The notes beneath the pieces are model-generated. The model did no database searches. It saw only the letters and a list, made by a program, of their open reading frames with translations, and was not told the origin of the DNA. A DNA stretch of 14,798 bases from Desulfobacterales bacterium (GTDB taxonomy: Bacteria > Desulfobacterota > Desulfobacteria > Desulfobacterales > C00003060): NCBI GenBank assembly GCA_030668505.1, contig DAOUTV010000016.1, positions 1 to 14,798 of the forward strand, given 5' to 3'. A program made the translations under genes and the position numbers. This document shows, one piece after another, positions 14,644-14,798 of this stretch. The first letter of the stretch is position 1. Each line of letters opens with the position of its first letter.

Positions 14644-14798
14644 GATGGTTTTGTAAAAAGTCGGATTCAGTCAATGTGTCATTTCGACCGCAGGGAGAAA
14701 TCTTATGTTTTCAACGTGTTACTTCAGAAAGATTTCTCGCTTTCAGCCGTTCAGCCGTCGCAGCCAGTGCTTTGGCGAAGTCGGCTCGTAGCCGAGGC
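14644..14798. repeat. MITE-like palindromic repeat, family A copy 4 (cut by window end)
   Basis: The left arm GATGGTTTTGTAAAAAGTCG spans 14644-14663. The following core (GTCATTTCGACCGCAGGGAG, AGATTTCTCGCTTTCAGCCG, GGCGAAGTCGGCTCG) is the reverse complement of copy 1 at 287-466 with a few changes and a small shuffle of the AGCCGTCG/AGCCGAGGC parts. The right arm is outside the window. Confidence 0.75.

Overview
The window reads as a piece of the chromosome of a sulfate-reducing deltaproteobacterium (Desulfobacterota). The evidence is two convergent operons that encode membrane complexes of the sulfate-respiration chain. On the + strand (about 2.0-7.65 kb) lies qrcABCD, the quinone reductase complex: a membrane-anchored multiheme cytochrome c, a Tat-exported molybdopterin-oxidoreductase-fold subunit, a four-cluster ferredoxin-like subunit and an NrfD-type membrane subunit. 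Two very small membrane-protein genes follow it. On the - strand (13.77 down to 7.96 kb) lies dsrMKJOP, the transmembrane complex that couples menaquinol to cytoplasmic sulfite reduction, preceded by an RsbRD_N-like gene that probably belongs to the same transcript. The two operons meet tail to tail over about 310 bp that hold two hairpin terminators with related stems.

Layout: 1-214 is the 3' end of an ATP-grasp-type gene; 544-936 a small hypothetical membrane protein; 937-2029 a gene-free stretch packed with palindromic repeats, followed by the qrc leader; 2030-7232 qrcABCD; 7248-7409 and 7461-7646 the two small genes; 7647-7957 the terminators; 7958-13770 dsrP, dsrO, dsrJ, dsrK, dsrM and the RsbRD_N-like gene (listed in + strand order); 13836-13864 a strong sigma70-type promoter for the - strand operon; 13934-14141 a MITE-like insertion with flanking duplication; 14246-14333 tRNA-Leu(CAA) with its own promoter and terminator; 14484-14798 two adjacent MITE-like repeats, the second cut by the window edge.

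From established knowledge of these families, electrons from periplasmic hydrogen or formate oxidation pass through type I cytochrome c3 to Qrc, which reduces menaquinone. DsrMKJOP oxidises menaquinol and delivers electrons to the DsrC trisulfide made by DsrAB. The window therefore links the menaquinone-reducing and menaquinol-oxidising ends of one chain. dsrAB and dsrC are not in the window.

The least explained part is the intergenic DNA. At least seven MITE-like palindromic elements are present. Four share the same terminal inverted repeat (consensus about GATGGNNTCGTAAAAAGTCG) around three different cores; two share a core but have different terminal arms; one has a perfect 19-bp terminal repeat and an 8-bp direct duplication. 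This looks like a modular shell-and-core family of small non-autonomous elements, some of them nested inside older palindromes.
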